Source: Collinsella sp. An268
Lineage (GTDB): Bacteria > Actinomycetota > Coriobacteriia > Coriobacteriales > Coriobacteriaceae
Length of the DNA stretch: 64,000 nt
NCBI RefSeq assembly: GCF_002159765.1
Contig: NZ_NFJH01000010.1
Location: 1-64,000 of the forward strand
Direction: 5' to 3'
The notes beneath the pieces were generated by a model. It was not told where the DNA came from. It ran no database searches and was given only the letters and a program-made list of their open reading frames with translations. Below are positions 37,460 through 48,823 of the stretch, one piece after another (positions within the stretch are counted from its first letter, which is position 1; every line of letters begins with the position of its first letter). The position numbers and the translations under genes are program-made.

Positions 37460-39310
37460 CTACTCGGCGAACTGCGCGTTATAGAGCTCGGCGTACGCGC
37501 CGCCGCGGGCGAGAAGCTCGTCGTGCGTGCCGCGCTCCACTATCTGCCCGTCGCGCATCATGAGGATGCAGTCGGCGTTGCGGATGGTGGAGAGGCGGTG
37601 CGCCACCACAAAACTCGTCCTTCCCGCCATCAGCCGGTCGAACGCCTCCTGCACCTGCAGCTCGGTGCGCGTGTCGATGGAGCTCGTCGCCTCGTCGAGA
37701 ATGAGGATCGCCGGATCGGTGAGCATGATGCGCGCGATTGAGAGGAGCTGCCTTTGGCCCTGCGAGAACGCGCCGCCGTCCTCGCCGATGACGGTGTCGT
37801 ATCCGTGGGGCAGCGCACGGATAAACGAGTCGGCGTGTGCACGCTCGGCCGCGGCGATGACCTCGTCGCGCGAGGCATCCGGTCTGCCGTAGGCGATGTT
37901 CTCGGCCACCGTCCCCTCAAACAGCCAGGTGTCCTGCAGCACCATGCCAAAGGCGGCGCGGAGGCTCCGCCGGGTGAGGGTGCGTATGTCGTGTCCGTCG
38001 AGCAGAATCTGCCCGGCATCGACGTCGTAGAAGCGCAGAAGCAGGTTGATGAGCGTCGTCTTGCCGCAGCCCGTGGGGCCCACGAGCGCGATGCGCGCAC
38101 CCGGAGCCGCGTGCACGCAGATGTCGCGCAGCAGCGGACGCGCGGGCACGTAAGAGAAATCGACATGCGCGAGCGTCACGTCGCCGCGCGGACGGGCGAG
38201 CTCGACGGCATCGGGGGCGTCGGGCTCCTCCTCCGCCGCATCCACGAGCGCAAAGACGCGCCGCGCCGAGGCAAACGCGGTCTGAATCTGCGTGATGACG
38301 CTTGTGACCTCGTTAAACGGCTTGGTGTATTGGTTGGCGTAGCTCAAAAACGTCTGCACGCCGCCCACGGTGAGGGGCGCGGGCCACCCGGTTATGACGC
38401 ATGCGCACCCGATGACGCCCACCACGGCGTAGATGATGTTGTTGATGAAGCGCGTACCGGGGTTGGAGAGCGAACTTAAGAACTGCGCGCGCTCGCCGGC
38501 GGTGTACAGCTCGCTGTTGAGCCGATCGAACCGCTCTTCGGCGCGAGGGGCAAAGCCAAAGGCGACCACGAGGCGCTGTTGGCCGACGTACTCCTCCACA
38601 TGGCCGCCGAGCTCGCCCTGGATGCGCTGCTGGGCGGCGAAGCTCTTGTTGGAGAGCTTGGCGATAAGGCCTGCCGCCACAATGGAGAGCGGCGTCACGA
38701 GCACCACGACGACGGCCATGGGGACAGAAACCGAGAGCATGAAGACGAGCGTGCCCACGATGGTGACGACGCCCGTAAAGAGGTTGGTGAGACCCTGGAG
38801 CAGGCCGTCGCCCACCTGGTCGACGTCATTGACCACGCGCGAGATGAGGTCGCCGTGCGGATGGCCGTCGATGAACGAAAGCGGCATGCGGCCGATCTTC
38901 TCGCTCGTCTGAACGCGCATGTCGCGCACCGTGCGGTACGACAGGCGGTTGATGCCGTAGCCCTGCAGCCACTGCGTTGCCGCCGCGGCCGCCACCACGG
39001 CGGCAAGCTGGACGGCAAGCGCAAGCAGCGCGGCAAAGTCGATGCGGCCGGGGCCTATGATAAGGTCGATGGCGCGCCCGATTTGAATGGGGACGAGAAG
39101 CTGCAGGACGACCGACACGGCGGCGGCTGCAAACGACAGGATGAGCAGCGCCGCATGCGGGCGTACATAGGCAGCGAGGCGCCGGACAACGGTGGCGGTG
39201 GAGAGGGGCGGCACCCCGCCCGCGCCGCCGGGCGTGAGCGTATCGGCGCCGCCGGCGATGCTTGAGGTCACGGTTGCCACCGATCCCGTGGAGGCATACG
39301 GATTAGGCAC
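37460..39310 (-). CDS. Heterodimeric ABC exporter, subunit with canonical catalytic site
   Basis: A 616-residue half exporter with six membrane helices and a C-terminal ATPase. Walker A is VGPTGCGKTT, Walker B AILILDEATSS with catalytic Glu, and the switch His is in VVAHRLSTI. The signature is FSQGQ rather than LSGGQ. As in the pair at 23-27 kb, this complements the degenerate partner encoded just upstream. The ATG overlaps the partner stop by 8 bases. Substrate unknown; related exporters move drugs, lipids or peptides. Confidence 0.92.
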   Translation of the reverse strand: MPNPYASTGSVATVTSSIAGGADTLTPGGAGGVPPLSTATVVRRLAAYVRPHAALLILSFAAAAVSVVLQLLVPIQIGRAIDLIIGPGRIDFAALLALAVQLAAVVAAAAATQWLQGYGINRLSYRTVRDMRVQTSEKIGRMPLSFIDGHPHGDLISRVVNDVDQVGDGLLQGLTNLFTGVVTIVGTLVFMLSVSVPMAVVVVLVTPLSIVAAGLIAKLSNKSFAAQQRIQGELGGHVEEYVGQQRLVVAFGFAPRAEERFDRLNSELYTAGERAQFLSSLSNPGTRFINNIIYAVVGVIGCACVITGWPAPLTVGGVQTFLSYANQYTKPFNEVTSVITQIQTAFASARRVFALVDAAEEEPDAPDAVELARPRGDVTLAHVDFSYVPARPLLRDICVHAAPGARIALVGPTGCGKTTLINLLLRFYDVDAGQILLDGHDIRTLTRRSLRAAFGMVLQDTWLFEGTVAENIAYGRPDASRDEVIAAAERAHADSFIRALPHGYDTVIGEDGGAFSQGQRQLLSIARIMLTDPAILILDEATSSIDTRTELQVQEAFDRLMAGRTSFVVAHRLSTIRNADCILMMRDGQIVERGTHDELLARGGAYAELYNAQFAE

Positions 39311-41201
39311 GGTCGGTCACCTCCTCAACGAGAAATGGGGAGCGAGGCGCCGCATCAACCGCCTCGGACGGGGCGGGCGCGGAGGCGGCTCGTGCATCGG
39401 ACCCGTGAGGCGCCTCTGTCTCCCGCTTGAACTGCGAGTAGAAAATCTCCTGGTACACGCCGCAGGAACGCATGAGCTCGTCGTGCGAGCCAAGCCCCAC
39501 GACCGCCCCGCGGCGCATCACGCAGATGAGGTCCGCCTCGCGCACCGAGGAGATGCGCTGACTTACGATGACCGTGGTGAGGGGTGCATCGCCGTCTCGG
39601 GCGCCGGCAGCATCGCCCGCCCCGCCGACGCGCGCCCGCGCACGCAGGGCATGGCGCAGCGCCGCATCGGTCTTGAAGTCAAGGGCGGAGGCGGAGTCAT
39701 CCAAAATGAGCACCGCCGGATCTCCCACGAGCGCCCGCGCAATGGTGAGGCGCTGCCGCTGGCCGCCGGAGAAATTCTTGCCTGCCGCCTCGACGGGTGC
39801 GTCGAGCCCTTGGGGGTTGGCGCGTACGAAATCGGCCGCCTGAGCCATCTCGAGCGCCCGCCACAGCGCATCGTCGCCTGCCTGGGGATCGCGCCACCGC
39901 AGATTGGAGCGGATGGTGCCGGAGACAAGACTCGCCTGCTGCGGGACGATGCCGATGACCCGACGGAGCTCTGCGAGCGGCCAGGCGCGCACATCGCGAC
40001 CGAATAGCTCGACCGTACCTTCAGTCACATCGTAGAGGCGCGGGATGAGGCTCACGAGCGTCGACTTGCCTGAGCCCGTGCCGCCGATGATGCCGAGCGT
40101 CTGGCCGGGCATGAGCACCGCGTCCACGCCCGCGACGGCGGGGCGCAGCGCCCCCGGGTAGGTAAAGGAGGCGCCGACCATGCGGAGGGCGGGCGTATCT
40201 GGCGCGACACGGCCCGGAGCCGGGGCACGGGGCGCGTCCTGCGGATCGACGATCGAGGGCGCGCAGTCGAGCACCTCGTTGATGCGGGTCGCCGAGGCGG
40301 CCGCCTTGGTAAACACCACAACAAGGTTTGCCACATAGACGATGGAGAGCAGCGTCTGCGTCATGTAGTTCACAAACGCCATGACCTCGCCCTGCGTGAG
40401 CTCGCCCCCGTCGACCAGATGCCCGCCCTGCCACAGGATGGCGCAGATGGCGAGGTTCAGCACGAGAAACGTGACCGGGTTCAGAAGCGATGAGAGCTTT
40501 CCCACCGCGATGGCGACCGCCGCCTGGTCGTCCGCGGCACGGCGGAAACGCTTGCGCTCATGCTCCTCGCGCGCAAACGCCCGGATGACGCGCACACCCG
40601 AGAGCCCCTCGCGCGTGAGGAGCGCCAGGCGATCGAGTTTTGCCTGCAGCTCGGCGAAGTACGGGATGCACCGCGCCATCACCCACCAGAACACACCGGC
40701 GATGAGAGGCGTGGACACCAGGAAGATAAGCCCGAGCCGCCAGTCGATCATGAGCGCGGCGAGCATCGAGCCCGCCGCAAGCAGCGGCCAGCGGATGAGC
40801 TGGCGGATGGCGAGCGCCACGGCGAGCTGGACCTGGTTGACGTCGTTTGTGATGCGCGTCACGAGCGACGGGGTGCCAAACCGGTCGATCTCGGCGTACG
40901 AAAGCGTGTTGATGTGCTGATAGAGGGCGCGCCGGATATCCGTTCCGATACCTTGGGATGCGCGGCTCGCCATCTTTTGACAGACAAGGGCGAAGGCGAT
41001 GCCCACCAGCGCAAACAGGGCGAGCACGGCACCGTAGAACAGCACGGTGGACAGGCTGTGCTGGCCGACGCCCTCATCGATCATGCGCGCGACCACGAGC
41101 GGCGTGAGCACATCGAATACCACCTCGATGAGCTTGCAGAGCGGTCCCAAGATGAGATTTAGGCGAAACCGCCCAAAGAAGCGACGGGCGAGCTGGAGCA
41201 T
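39303..41201 (-). CDS. Heterodimeric ABC exporter, subunit with degenerate site
   Basis: A 632-residue half exporter. Walker A is canonical (GGTGSGKST) and the signature is FSGGQRQR. Walker B ends LILDDSASALD, with Asp for the catalytic Glu, and the switch region is VIVSQRISSV, with Gln for His. It therefore forms the inactive ATP site with the following gene. A run of Ala/Gly/Asp-rich residues just before the switch region (about 30 residues) is an insertion. The C-terminal tail is Ala/Pro-rich. No regulator gene is adjacent. Confidence 0.92.
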   Translation of the reverse strand: MLQLARRFFGRFRLNLILGPLCKLIEVVFDVLTPLVVARMIDEGVGQHSLSTVLFYGAVLALFALVGIAFALVCQKMASRASQGIGTDIRRALYQHINTLSYAEIDRFGTPSLVTRITNDVNQVQLAVALAIRQLIRWPLLAAGSMLAALMIDWRLGLIFLVSTPLIAGVFWWVMARCIPYFAELQAKLDRLALLTREGLSGVRVIRAFAREEHERKRFRRAADDQAAVAIAVGKLSSLLNPVTFLVLNLAICAILWQGGHLVDGGELTQGEVMAFVNYMTQTLLSIVYVANLVVVFTKAAASATRINEVLDCAPSIVDPQDAPRAPAPGRVAPDTPALRMVGASFTYPGALRPAVAGVDAVLMPGQTLGIIGGTGSGKSTLVSLIPRLYDVTEGTVELFGRDVRAWPLAELRRVIGIVPQQASLVSGTIRSNLRWRDPQAGDDALWRALEMAQAADFVRANPQGLDAPVEAAGKNFSGGQRQRLTIARALVGDPAVLILDDSASALDFKTDAALRHALRARARVGGAGDAAGARDGDAPLTTVIVSQRISSVREADLICVMRRGAVVGLGSHDELMRSCGVYQEIFYSQFKRETEAPHGSDARAASAPAPSEAVDAAPRSPFLVEEVTDRA

Positions 41202-41434
41202 ACAACCTCACACGTGGGCGCTGCGGCTATGCCTGACGAGCGGCCGCGCCCTCTGCCGCCCAAACGTCATTATGATACGGCATGTAACGGCGCGACGCGT
41301 TTTTGGCGCGATGGCACGCTCTGTTTTCACGACCCGTTGAAAGGACGGGGCCCGCGCACGGCGCGCTCTCTGCGTCCCGGCAGCCCGCGCCCCGTGACGA
41401 GCGCCGCATGCTGCGATGCGTCAACAAAAAAAGA

Positions 41435-41550
41435 CGCCCTGTGCTCTCGATGGGAACGGGTGCCCGGCAGAGGCTCCTTATGGCTGCTTCCTCCCGGACC
41501 TGACCAGGTTCGGAACATATCGTCACCCGAACCCATCGAACGCACAGGGC
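41435..41550 (-). ncRNA. ffs: Signal recognition particle RNA, small (4.5S) type
   Basis: The minus strand encodes a hairpin RNA of about 116 nt with ends GCCCTGTGC and GCACAGGGC that pair. Near the apical part it carries the conserved SRP core: GGTCAGGTCCGG, then AGGAAGCAGCC. These are the asymmetric and symmetric loops bound by the Ffh protein. A run of seven T residues (41430-41424) follows the closing stem, giving the terminator. The RNA lies directly downstream of the tadA-containing gene, an order also known from Bacillus. Confidence 0.95.
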
Positions 41551-41560
41551 GTGAATACCT

Positions 41561-41589
41561 ATACTACCCGCTTACGCGCGCCACGTCGA
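41561..41589 (-). promoter_or_regulatory. ffs: Predicted promoter of the SRP RNA
   Basis: On the minus strand TCGACG (41589-41584) and TAGTAT (41566-41561) are 17 bp apart, with the RNA 5' end about 11 bp downstream. Confidence 0.45.
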
Positions 41590-41687
41590 GGGGTGCGCGA
41601 TTTCTCCTTCTGAAAGGGCCGGTCCTGACGCAGGGCCGGCGCCGCAAGCGCGGGCGCCCGCGCACGGGCAGGCTCCCCGGCGGGGCG

Positions 41688-43478
41688 TCACCTGCCCAAA
41701 AGATAGGCGCGCATGGCCTCCTCGCCCGCCGCGACGAGGTTCGCGCGGGCCTCGGCGGGCTCAAGCGCCTCGGAAAGCGCCATCGGCCGGCGCAGGATGG
41801 GAAGGACGAGGTCGATGCCCGCATCGTATACGGCGGCGAGGTCGTCGGCACGTGCGCCGGCGACCGCGACGACGCGCGCATGCGGGTTGACCCGTTTGGC
41901 GCGTCGCGCCACACCCACGGGGACCTTACCGGCTGCCGTCTGCTCGTCGAGCGCACCCTCGCCTGTGATAATGAGGTCCGCCGCACGCGCCTCGTCATCG
42001 AATCCAGCCAGGTCGAGCACCGCATCGATGCCGGACACAAGCGTGCCCCCCAGCGCGAGAACCGCCGCGCCCAAGCCGCCCGCCGCGCCGGCGCCCGGAA
42101 CGCCCGCAAGCGAGCGGGGCCGCGCCCCGGGGGCGCCCACGGCAAGATCCGTGCCGTCGAGGGCGTCGCGCGCCCGCGTCAGCAAGCCGGCATAGCCTGT
42201 CATCCAGCGCTCGGCCTCCTCGAGGCGCACGCCCTCCCGAGGCATCCCCTTCTGCGGGCCAAATACGCGCAGCGCACCGCGGCGCCCCAGAAGAGGACTC
42301 CGCACGTCGGTCAGCGCGATAAGCTCGACGCCCGCGATAAGGCGCCGCGCCGGGGCGAGGTCGATATGGGCCGCGCGCTCAAGCCCTGCCAGTCCCGGGG
42401 CAAGCGGCGCACCGTCCTTTTGCACCAGCTCCGCTCCGAGCGCCCGCAAGAAGCCCGCTCCGCCATCGTTGGTGGCGCTGCCACCCAAGCCGAGATACAC
42501 CGTGCGGGCCCCTTCTGCCACGGCCGCACGCACGAGCTCGCCCACGCCATACGTGGTCGCCGCAAACGCCGACGCCTCAGATGCGTCGGATAGGGCAAGA
42601 CCCGCGGCGCGCGCCATCTCTATAACCGCGATGGGCCGGTCGTCGGCATCATGCGCGCGCACATAAGCCGCTGCCACTGCATCGCCCAAGGGGCCCGCGA
42701 CCGAGCGCTCGACCACCTCTCCCCCACACGCAGCGTGCACGGCCTCGAGCGTGCCCTCGCCGCCGTCTGCCACCGGCAGGCTGGTCAGCCGGGCATCCGG
42801 CGCCGCTTTGCTCAGCCCCTCGGCGAGCCACGCCTCTGTCTCAACGCTCGTTGCGGAGCCCTTAAAGGAGTCGACCGCGAGCAGCACGCGCAGCGCCGCA
42901 CGATGGGTCGCCGCACATGTGGGCGCGCCGGACTCGGGCGCGGGGCCGCAAGCGGTCCCCTCGTCCACGGGGCGCGTACCACGCACCCGGCGCTCGGCAA
43001 AAAACGAGCGCAGCAGCTCGGCGCACGAACCGGCCAGCACGCCCGACGTCACCGGAAAGGCATGGTTCAGGCGCGCATCGTTATTGAGGTGGTAGAGCGT
43101 GCCCGCAGCCCCGCCCTTGGGATCGGCCGCGCCGTACACGCAGCGGTCGATGCGCGCATTGACCATAAGGCCCGCGCACATGCAGCACGGCTCAAGCGTC
43201 ACGTAGACGGTGCAGCCGGTAAGGCGCCAGCGGCCGAGCACGCGCGCCGCCTCGGTCATCGCGCGAAACTCGGCGTGCGCAGAAGGGTCGGCATCGGCCT
43301 CGCGCCGATTATGAGCGCGCGCGATCACCGCGCCCCCGCACACCACGACCGCACCGATGGGCACCTCGCCCTCGGCTGCCGCCGCGCGCGCCTCGGCCAG
43401 CGCCTCGCGCATATAGCGCTCGTCCTCTGCCGCGCACGCGTCGCCGCTCATAGTTACGTCCCCGGTGTGCTCGCTCAA
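41688..43478 (-). CDS. tadA: Fusion of tRNA adenosine deaminase (TadA) and glycerate kinase
   Basis: A continuous 596-codon frame encodes two intact enzymes. Residues about 20-165 are TadA, which deaminates A34 of tRNA-Arg to inosine: the zinc His and catalytic Glu are in SAHAEFRAM (His68, Glu70) and the zinc cysteines in PCCMC (97-101). A Pro/Ala/Cys-rich linker (about 166-193) leads into a full-length type-1 glycerate kinase: DSFKGS (203-208), PVADGGEGT, GLGGSATNDGG, FGPQKG, AAGGLGAA and ITGEGALDEQTAAGK. I see no frameshift or internal stop. The TTG start has AAAGGAG six bases upstream. The genes are normally separate and unrelated in function. It is divergent from tRNA-Ser and followed by ffs. 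Confidence 0.93.
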   Translation of the reverse strand: MSEHTGDVTMSGDACAAEDERYMREALAEARAAAAEGEVPIGAVVVCGGAVIARAHNRREADADPSAHAEFRAMTEAARVLGRWRLTGCTVYVTLEPCCMCAGLMVNARIDRCVYGAADPKGGAAGTLYHLNNDARLNHAFPVTSGVLAGSCAELLRSFFAERRVRGTRPVDEGTACGPAPESGAPTCAATHRAALRVLLAVDSFKGSATSVETEAWLAEGLSKAAPDARLTSLPVADGGEGTLEAVHAACGGEVVERSVAGPLGDAVAAAYVRAHDADDRPIAVIEMARAAGLALSDASEASAFAATTYGVGELVRAAVAEGARTVYLGLGGSATNDGGAGFLRALGAELVQKDGAPLAPGLAGLERAAHIDLAPARRLIAGVELIALTDVRSPLLGRRGALRVFGPQKGMPREGVRLEEAERWMTGYAGLLTRARDALDGTDLAVGAPGARPRSLAGVPGAGAAGGLGAAVLALGGTLVSGIDAVLDLAGFDDEARAADLIITGEGALDEQTAAGKVPVGVARRAKRVNPHARVVAVAGARADDLAAVYDAGIDLVLPILRRPMALSEALEPAEARANLVAAGEEAMRAYLLGR

Positions 43479-43531
43479 CGCATGCTCCTTTTCGCCATCT
43501 TCGCCTATTCGATGCTATCATGGTGAGCCAC

Positions 43532-43621
43532 GGAGAGATGGCAGAGCGGTTGAATGCGGCGGTCTTGAAAACCGTTAGGCGCGTGAGCGTCTCGGGGGTT
43601 CGAATCCCCCTCTCTCCGCCA
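43532..43621 (+). tRNA. tRNA-Ser (anticodon UGA)
   Basis: A 90-nt class II tRNA with a 7-bp acceptor stem (GGAGAGA/TCTCTCC), a long variable arm, TTCGAAT T-loop and an encoded CCA. The anticodon loop CTTGAAA gives UGA. A TATCAT element lies 10 bp upstream of the 5' end. Confidence 0.97.
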
Positions 43622-43736
43622 CCCCCATGACACCACACCCGTTTTCCGCCTTACACCGCACGGCCGAGCCCGGCTAGATTCGTCGCTCCAAAACACTACC
43701 GTCATCTTGAACCGGCGCCGGCATGCGCGGCAGCGG

Positions 43737-44258
43737 TTACCCTTCGTCGTACGTGCGAAGGTGCGCATCGAGATACGGTACCGCAAAGCGCACGTACCCG
43801 CGACGCACCGGCTCGATGACACCGGCGTCAATCAGCCGTCGGCGATACTTCTGCGCATAATCATCGCTCACGCCCATGCGCTCCGCAATCACTGAGATAC
43901 GACTCTCGCGCTCGTCCTGCGCCATGCAGACGAGAAAGTCCACGTCGCGATCGGAAAGCGCTGCCAGCGTGGTGCGACAGACATCGCTTTCGAAATCAGC
44001 CTCGGAAGCAGCGATGGCGTCCGCTAGCGCCTTCGAACTTACGCGCCCCTCGTCATCGGCGCGCAAGACGATGTTGTGACCAATTAGCTGCAAGAGATAG
44101 GGGGATCCCTGCGTGGCCACCACCGCCGCTGCACGCTTTGCGCCATCGATTTCAATATCCAGCTGCGTAAAGGCACGCGCAAAGAACGCGTCGATATCTC
44201 CGCGCGCAAGCGGAGGCAACGGAACCCTGCGCGCTCGAAATCCTCGGAGTAAAGCGCT
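43737..44258 (-). pseudogene. C-terminal fragment of an AAA-type ATPase
   Basis: The frame, open from a stop at 44261-44259, encodes about 170 residues that begin with a Leu/Arg-rich run and VPLPPLARGDIDAFFARAF, continue with SPYLLQLIGHNIV, and end with a winged-helix-like part (ALSDRDVDFLVCMAQ, VIAERMGVSDDYAQKYRRRLIDAGVI). This matches the C-terminal half of stand-alone AAA ATPases of unknown role. The Walker A and B half is missing. The homology stops exactly where the inverted-repeat element at 44261 begins, and on its far side there is the ilvE terminator, not the missing half. Confidence 0.7.
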
Positions 44259-44260
44259 TT

Positions 44261-44522
44261 AAATAACCCCCCATGGTCAAAAACCGCATCGAAATAATAA
44301 CTGACCCCCTGTTGCTCCCTTTGAGCACGGGCCGAATAAGGGTGATGGGGGCCTCTCTCGCGCGTTTTTCCGCCCCCTAACCGCCCAAGCGTCCGTTAAA
44401 GATCGTCCCCGTGCCCCCTCAGGAGGCAATCGGGCTGCCGTGCGGCGCTATTTCTTCACATATACAGGGTGTTATTAATTATTTCGATGCGGTTTTTGGA
44501 CATAGGGGGTTAATAATAACTG
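44261..44522. mobile_element. Short element with long imperfect terminal inverted repeats (MITE-like)
   Basis: About 50 bp at the left end (44261-44312) and right end (44464-44522) are imperfect reverse complements. Each contains an identical 21-bp core CAAAAACCGCATCGAAATAAT (44278-44298; inverted at 44478-44498) flanked by runs of C and AT-rich ends (TAATAAC). The 150-bp interior has no gene. The ends are AT-rich, unlike the surroundings. This is what a non-autonomous transposon, or the remnant ends of a larger one, would look like. No target-site duplication is obvious. Confidence 0.6.
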
Positions 44523-44551
44523 GCCCCGAGGTTTTGCCAGCAGGCCGGAGG

Positions 44552-44593
44552 AACAAAAGAGATGCGGACGAGCCCCGTGGCCCTGTCCGCATC
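44552..44593 (-). terminator. Terminator of ilvE
   Basis: On the minus strand a 9-bp stem (GATGCGGAC/GTCCGCATC) with a 15-nt loop is followed by TCTTTTGTT. It lies 37 bp beyond the ilvE stop and next to the right end of the inverted-repeat element. Confidence 0.8.
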
Positions 44594-44629
44594 CCCTAGG
44601 CTGCAAGTTGTGCTACGCAGGTGAGTCGA

Positions 44630-45676
44630 TTAGCAGATCTTGACGACCCAACCCTCGGGCCCTTCGATCTCGCCGGCCTGGATGCCGGTCAAGGTCTCAC
44701 GCAGCCTCTGCATCACGGGACCGACGTGCTCCATGCCGCCCTCGCCAAAGACGATCTCCTCGTCGCCGTTCACGACCTTGCCCACCGGGCTGATGACGGC
44801 GGCGGTGCCGCACATGCCACACTCGGTGAACGCGCCGCTCGCGACCTCCTCAAACGTGACCGGGCGCTCCACCACGGTCATGCCGAGCATGTCGCGCGCC
44901 ACCTGCACCAAGCTGCGGCGGGTGATGGAGGGCAGGATGGAATCGGTCGCGCTCTGGGGCACCACGATCGTGCCCTCCTGGTCGACGAACATGAAGTTGG
45001 CGCCGCCGGACTCTTCGACATACGTATGGGTCTGGGGGTCGAGGAACATGTTGTCGGCAAAGCCCTCGGCATGAGCCTGGACGCTGGGGTACAGGCTCAT
45101 GGCATAGTTGAGGCCCGCCTTGATGTTGCCGGTGCCGTGCGGTGCGGCGCGGTCGTACTCGGGGACCTTGACGGCGACGGGCTTGACGCCGCCGGAGTAG
45201 TACGGCCCCACGGGCGTCACGAGAATGCGGAACTGGTACTCGGTAGCCGGCGCGACCCCGATGACCTCACCGGTGGCAACCATGAAGGGGCGGACGTAAA
45301 GCGTGGCGCCCGAGCCGAAGGGCGGCACCCAGGCCTCGTTTGCCTTGACGACCATCTTGACGGCCTCGATGAACTTGTCCTCCGGGAAGGGCGGCATCAC
45401 GATACGGCGGGCGGAGTCGGCCATGCGGCTCGCATTGAGGTCGGGGCGGAAGCAGACGATGTCGCCGTTTTTGGTGGTGTAGGCCTTGAGGCCCTCGAAC
45501 ACCTCCTGGCAGTAATGGAAGATGCCCGCGCACTCTGAGAGCGTGAGGGTGTGGTCGGTCGTGAGGCCGCCCTCCTCCCAGGCGCCGTCGCGATAGTTGC
45601 AGACGTAGCTGAAATCAGTGGGCTGATAGGCGAATCCCAGGCTGCCCCAGTCGATGTCCTTCTTCTCCACAGGCAT
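44630..45676 (-). CDS. ilvE: Branched-chain amino acid aminotransferase
   Basis: IlvE transfers the amino group between glutamate and the keto acids of Val, Leu and Ile. The protein is 348 residues, fold type IV PLP enzyme of the long (class II) kind. The PLP lysine is in HGTGNIKAGLNYAMS; other features are FRPDLNASRMADSARR and VEESGGANFMFVD. I chose the ATG at 45676 preceded by AAAGGAG. A longer in-frame start at 45751 has no ribosome-binding site. No other ilv genes are adjacent. Confidence 0.94.
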   Translation of the reverse strand: MPVEKKDIDWGSLGFAYQPTDFSYVCNYRDGAWEEGGLTTDHTLTLSECAGIFHYCQEVFEGLKAYTTKNGDIVCFRPDLNASRMADSARRIVMPPFPEDKFIEAVKMVVKANEAWVPPFGSGATLYVRPFMVATGEVIGVAPATEYQFRILVTPVGPYYSGGVKPVAVKVPEYDRAAPHGTGNIKAGLNYAMSLYPSVQAHAEGFADNMFLDPQTHTYVEESGGANFMFVDQEGTIVVPQSATDSILPSITRRSLVQVARDMLGMTVVERPVTFEEVASGAFTECGMCGTAAVISPVGKVVNGDEEIVFGEGGMEHVGPVMQRLRETLTGIQAGEIEGPEGWVVKIC

Positions 45677-45818
45677 GGCGAACTCCTTTGCGCGGTTGGT
45701 ATTGCAGCGGGCCCCCGCCCGTGAGGACGAGGGCCCAAAACGTGATGCCAACGATTGTACTCCGCACGGTGGGCGGTGCGGGTTTGTTTACCGCTGCGTA
45801 ACGTTACCCCAGCTGCCG

Positions 45819-48127
<2,309 letters not shown>

Positions 48128-48128
<1 letters not shown>

Positions 48129-48676
48129 TAGGAATAAACCTCCGGTTTAAGAATGCCCACGTAGGGGAGGTTTCGATAGCGCTCGGCGTAATCGAGGCCG
48201 TACCCCACCACAAAGGCGTCGGGGCAATGGGTGCCCACGTACTTGGGATTGATGGCCGCCTGCTTGCCCTCGACGTCCTTCCAAAGGAACGTCGCCACCT
48301 CGAGCGATGCGGGACCGCGGTTGGCAAGGTTCTGCATGAGGTACTTGAGCGTGAGGCCCGAGTCGAGGATGTCCTCCACGATCAGCACGTCGCGGCCCTT
48401 GATGTCCATGTCGAGGTCCTTGACGATGCGCACGATGCCCGAGCTCTTGGCGTTGGCGCCGTAGCTCGAGACCGCCATGAAATCGATGGCGAGCGGCGCG
48501 TCGATGGCGCGCATGAGGTCGCCCATAAACACCACGGCTCCGCGCAGCACGGCGATGAGGACGAGGTCGCGGCCCGCGTAGTCGCGCGTGATCTCGGCGC
48601 CCATGCGCTGCACGATCTGGGCGATGTCCTCCTCGGAGAAGAGGACGGATTCGACATCGGGATGAAGCTCGCTCAT
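48128..48676 (-). CDS. hpt: Hypoxanthine phosphoribosyltransferase
   Basis: A purine-salvage enzyme that joins hypoxanthine or guanine to PRPP. The protein has 182 residues. The PRPP-binding loop is VLIVEDILDSGLTLKYL, the N-terminal flexible loop region is AVSSYGANAKSSGIVRI, and the base-binding C-terminal part includes FVVGYGLDYAERYRNLPYVGIL. The ATG at 48676 follows AAAGGGAG; an ATG seven codons earlier lies upstream of that site and is rejected. It lies between tilS and ftsH and shares one base with the ftsH start. Confidence 0.96.
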
Positions 48677-48823
48677 GAGGCTCCCTTTCTGCTGCAAATG
48701 GCCATTTGCTTATCTTAGCAGCCCCCGGGGTGCGCGCACGCGCAAAGCTCGCGCGGGGCGGGGCCGTTACATAACGCGCAAGCGGCCGGGCGCTCCCCCC
48801 ACCGCGCCGCTGGGGACGGTCCG

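Noticed and set aside
43309-43831. Open frames across tRNA-Ser that read GIRTPETLTRLTVFKTAAF
   Set aside because: This is the translated complement of tRNA-Ser, a well-known false protein in databases; no ribosome-binding site or conserved domain beyond the tRNA.
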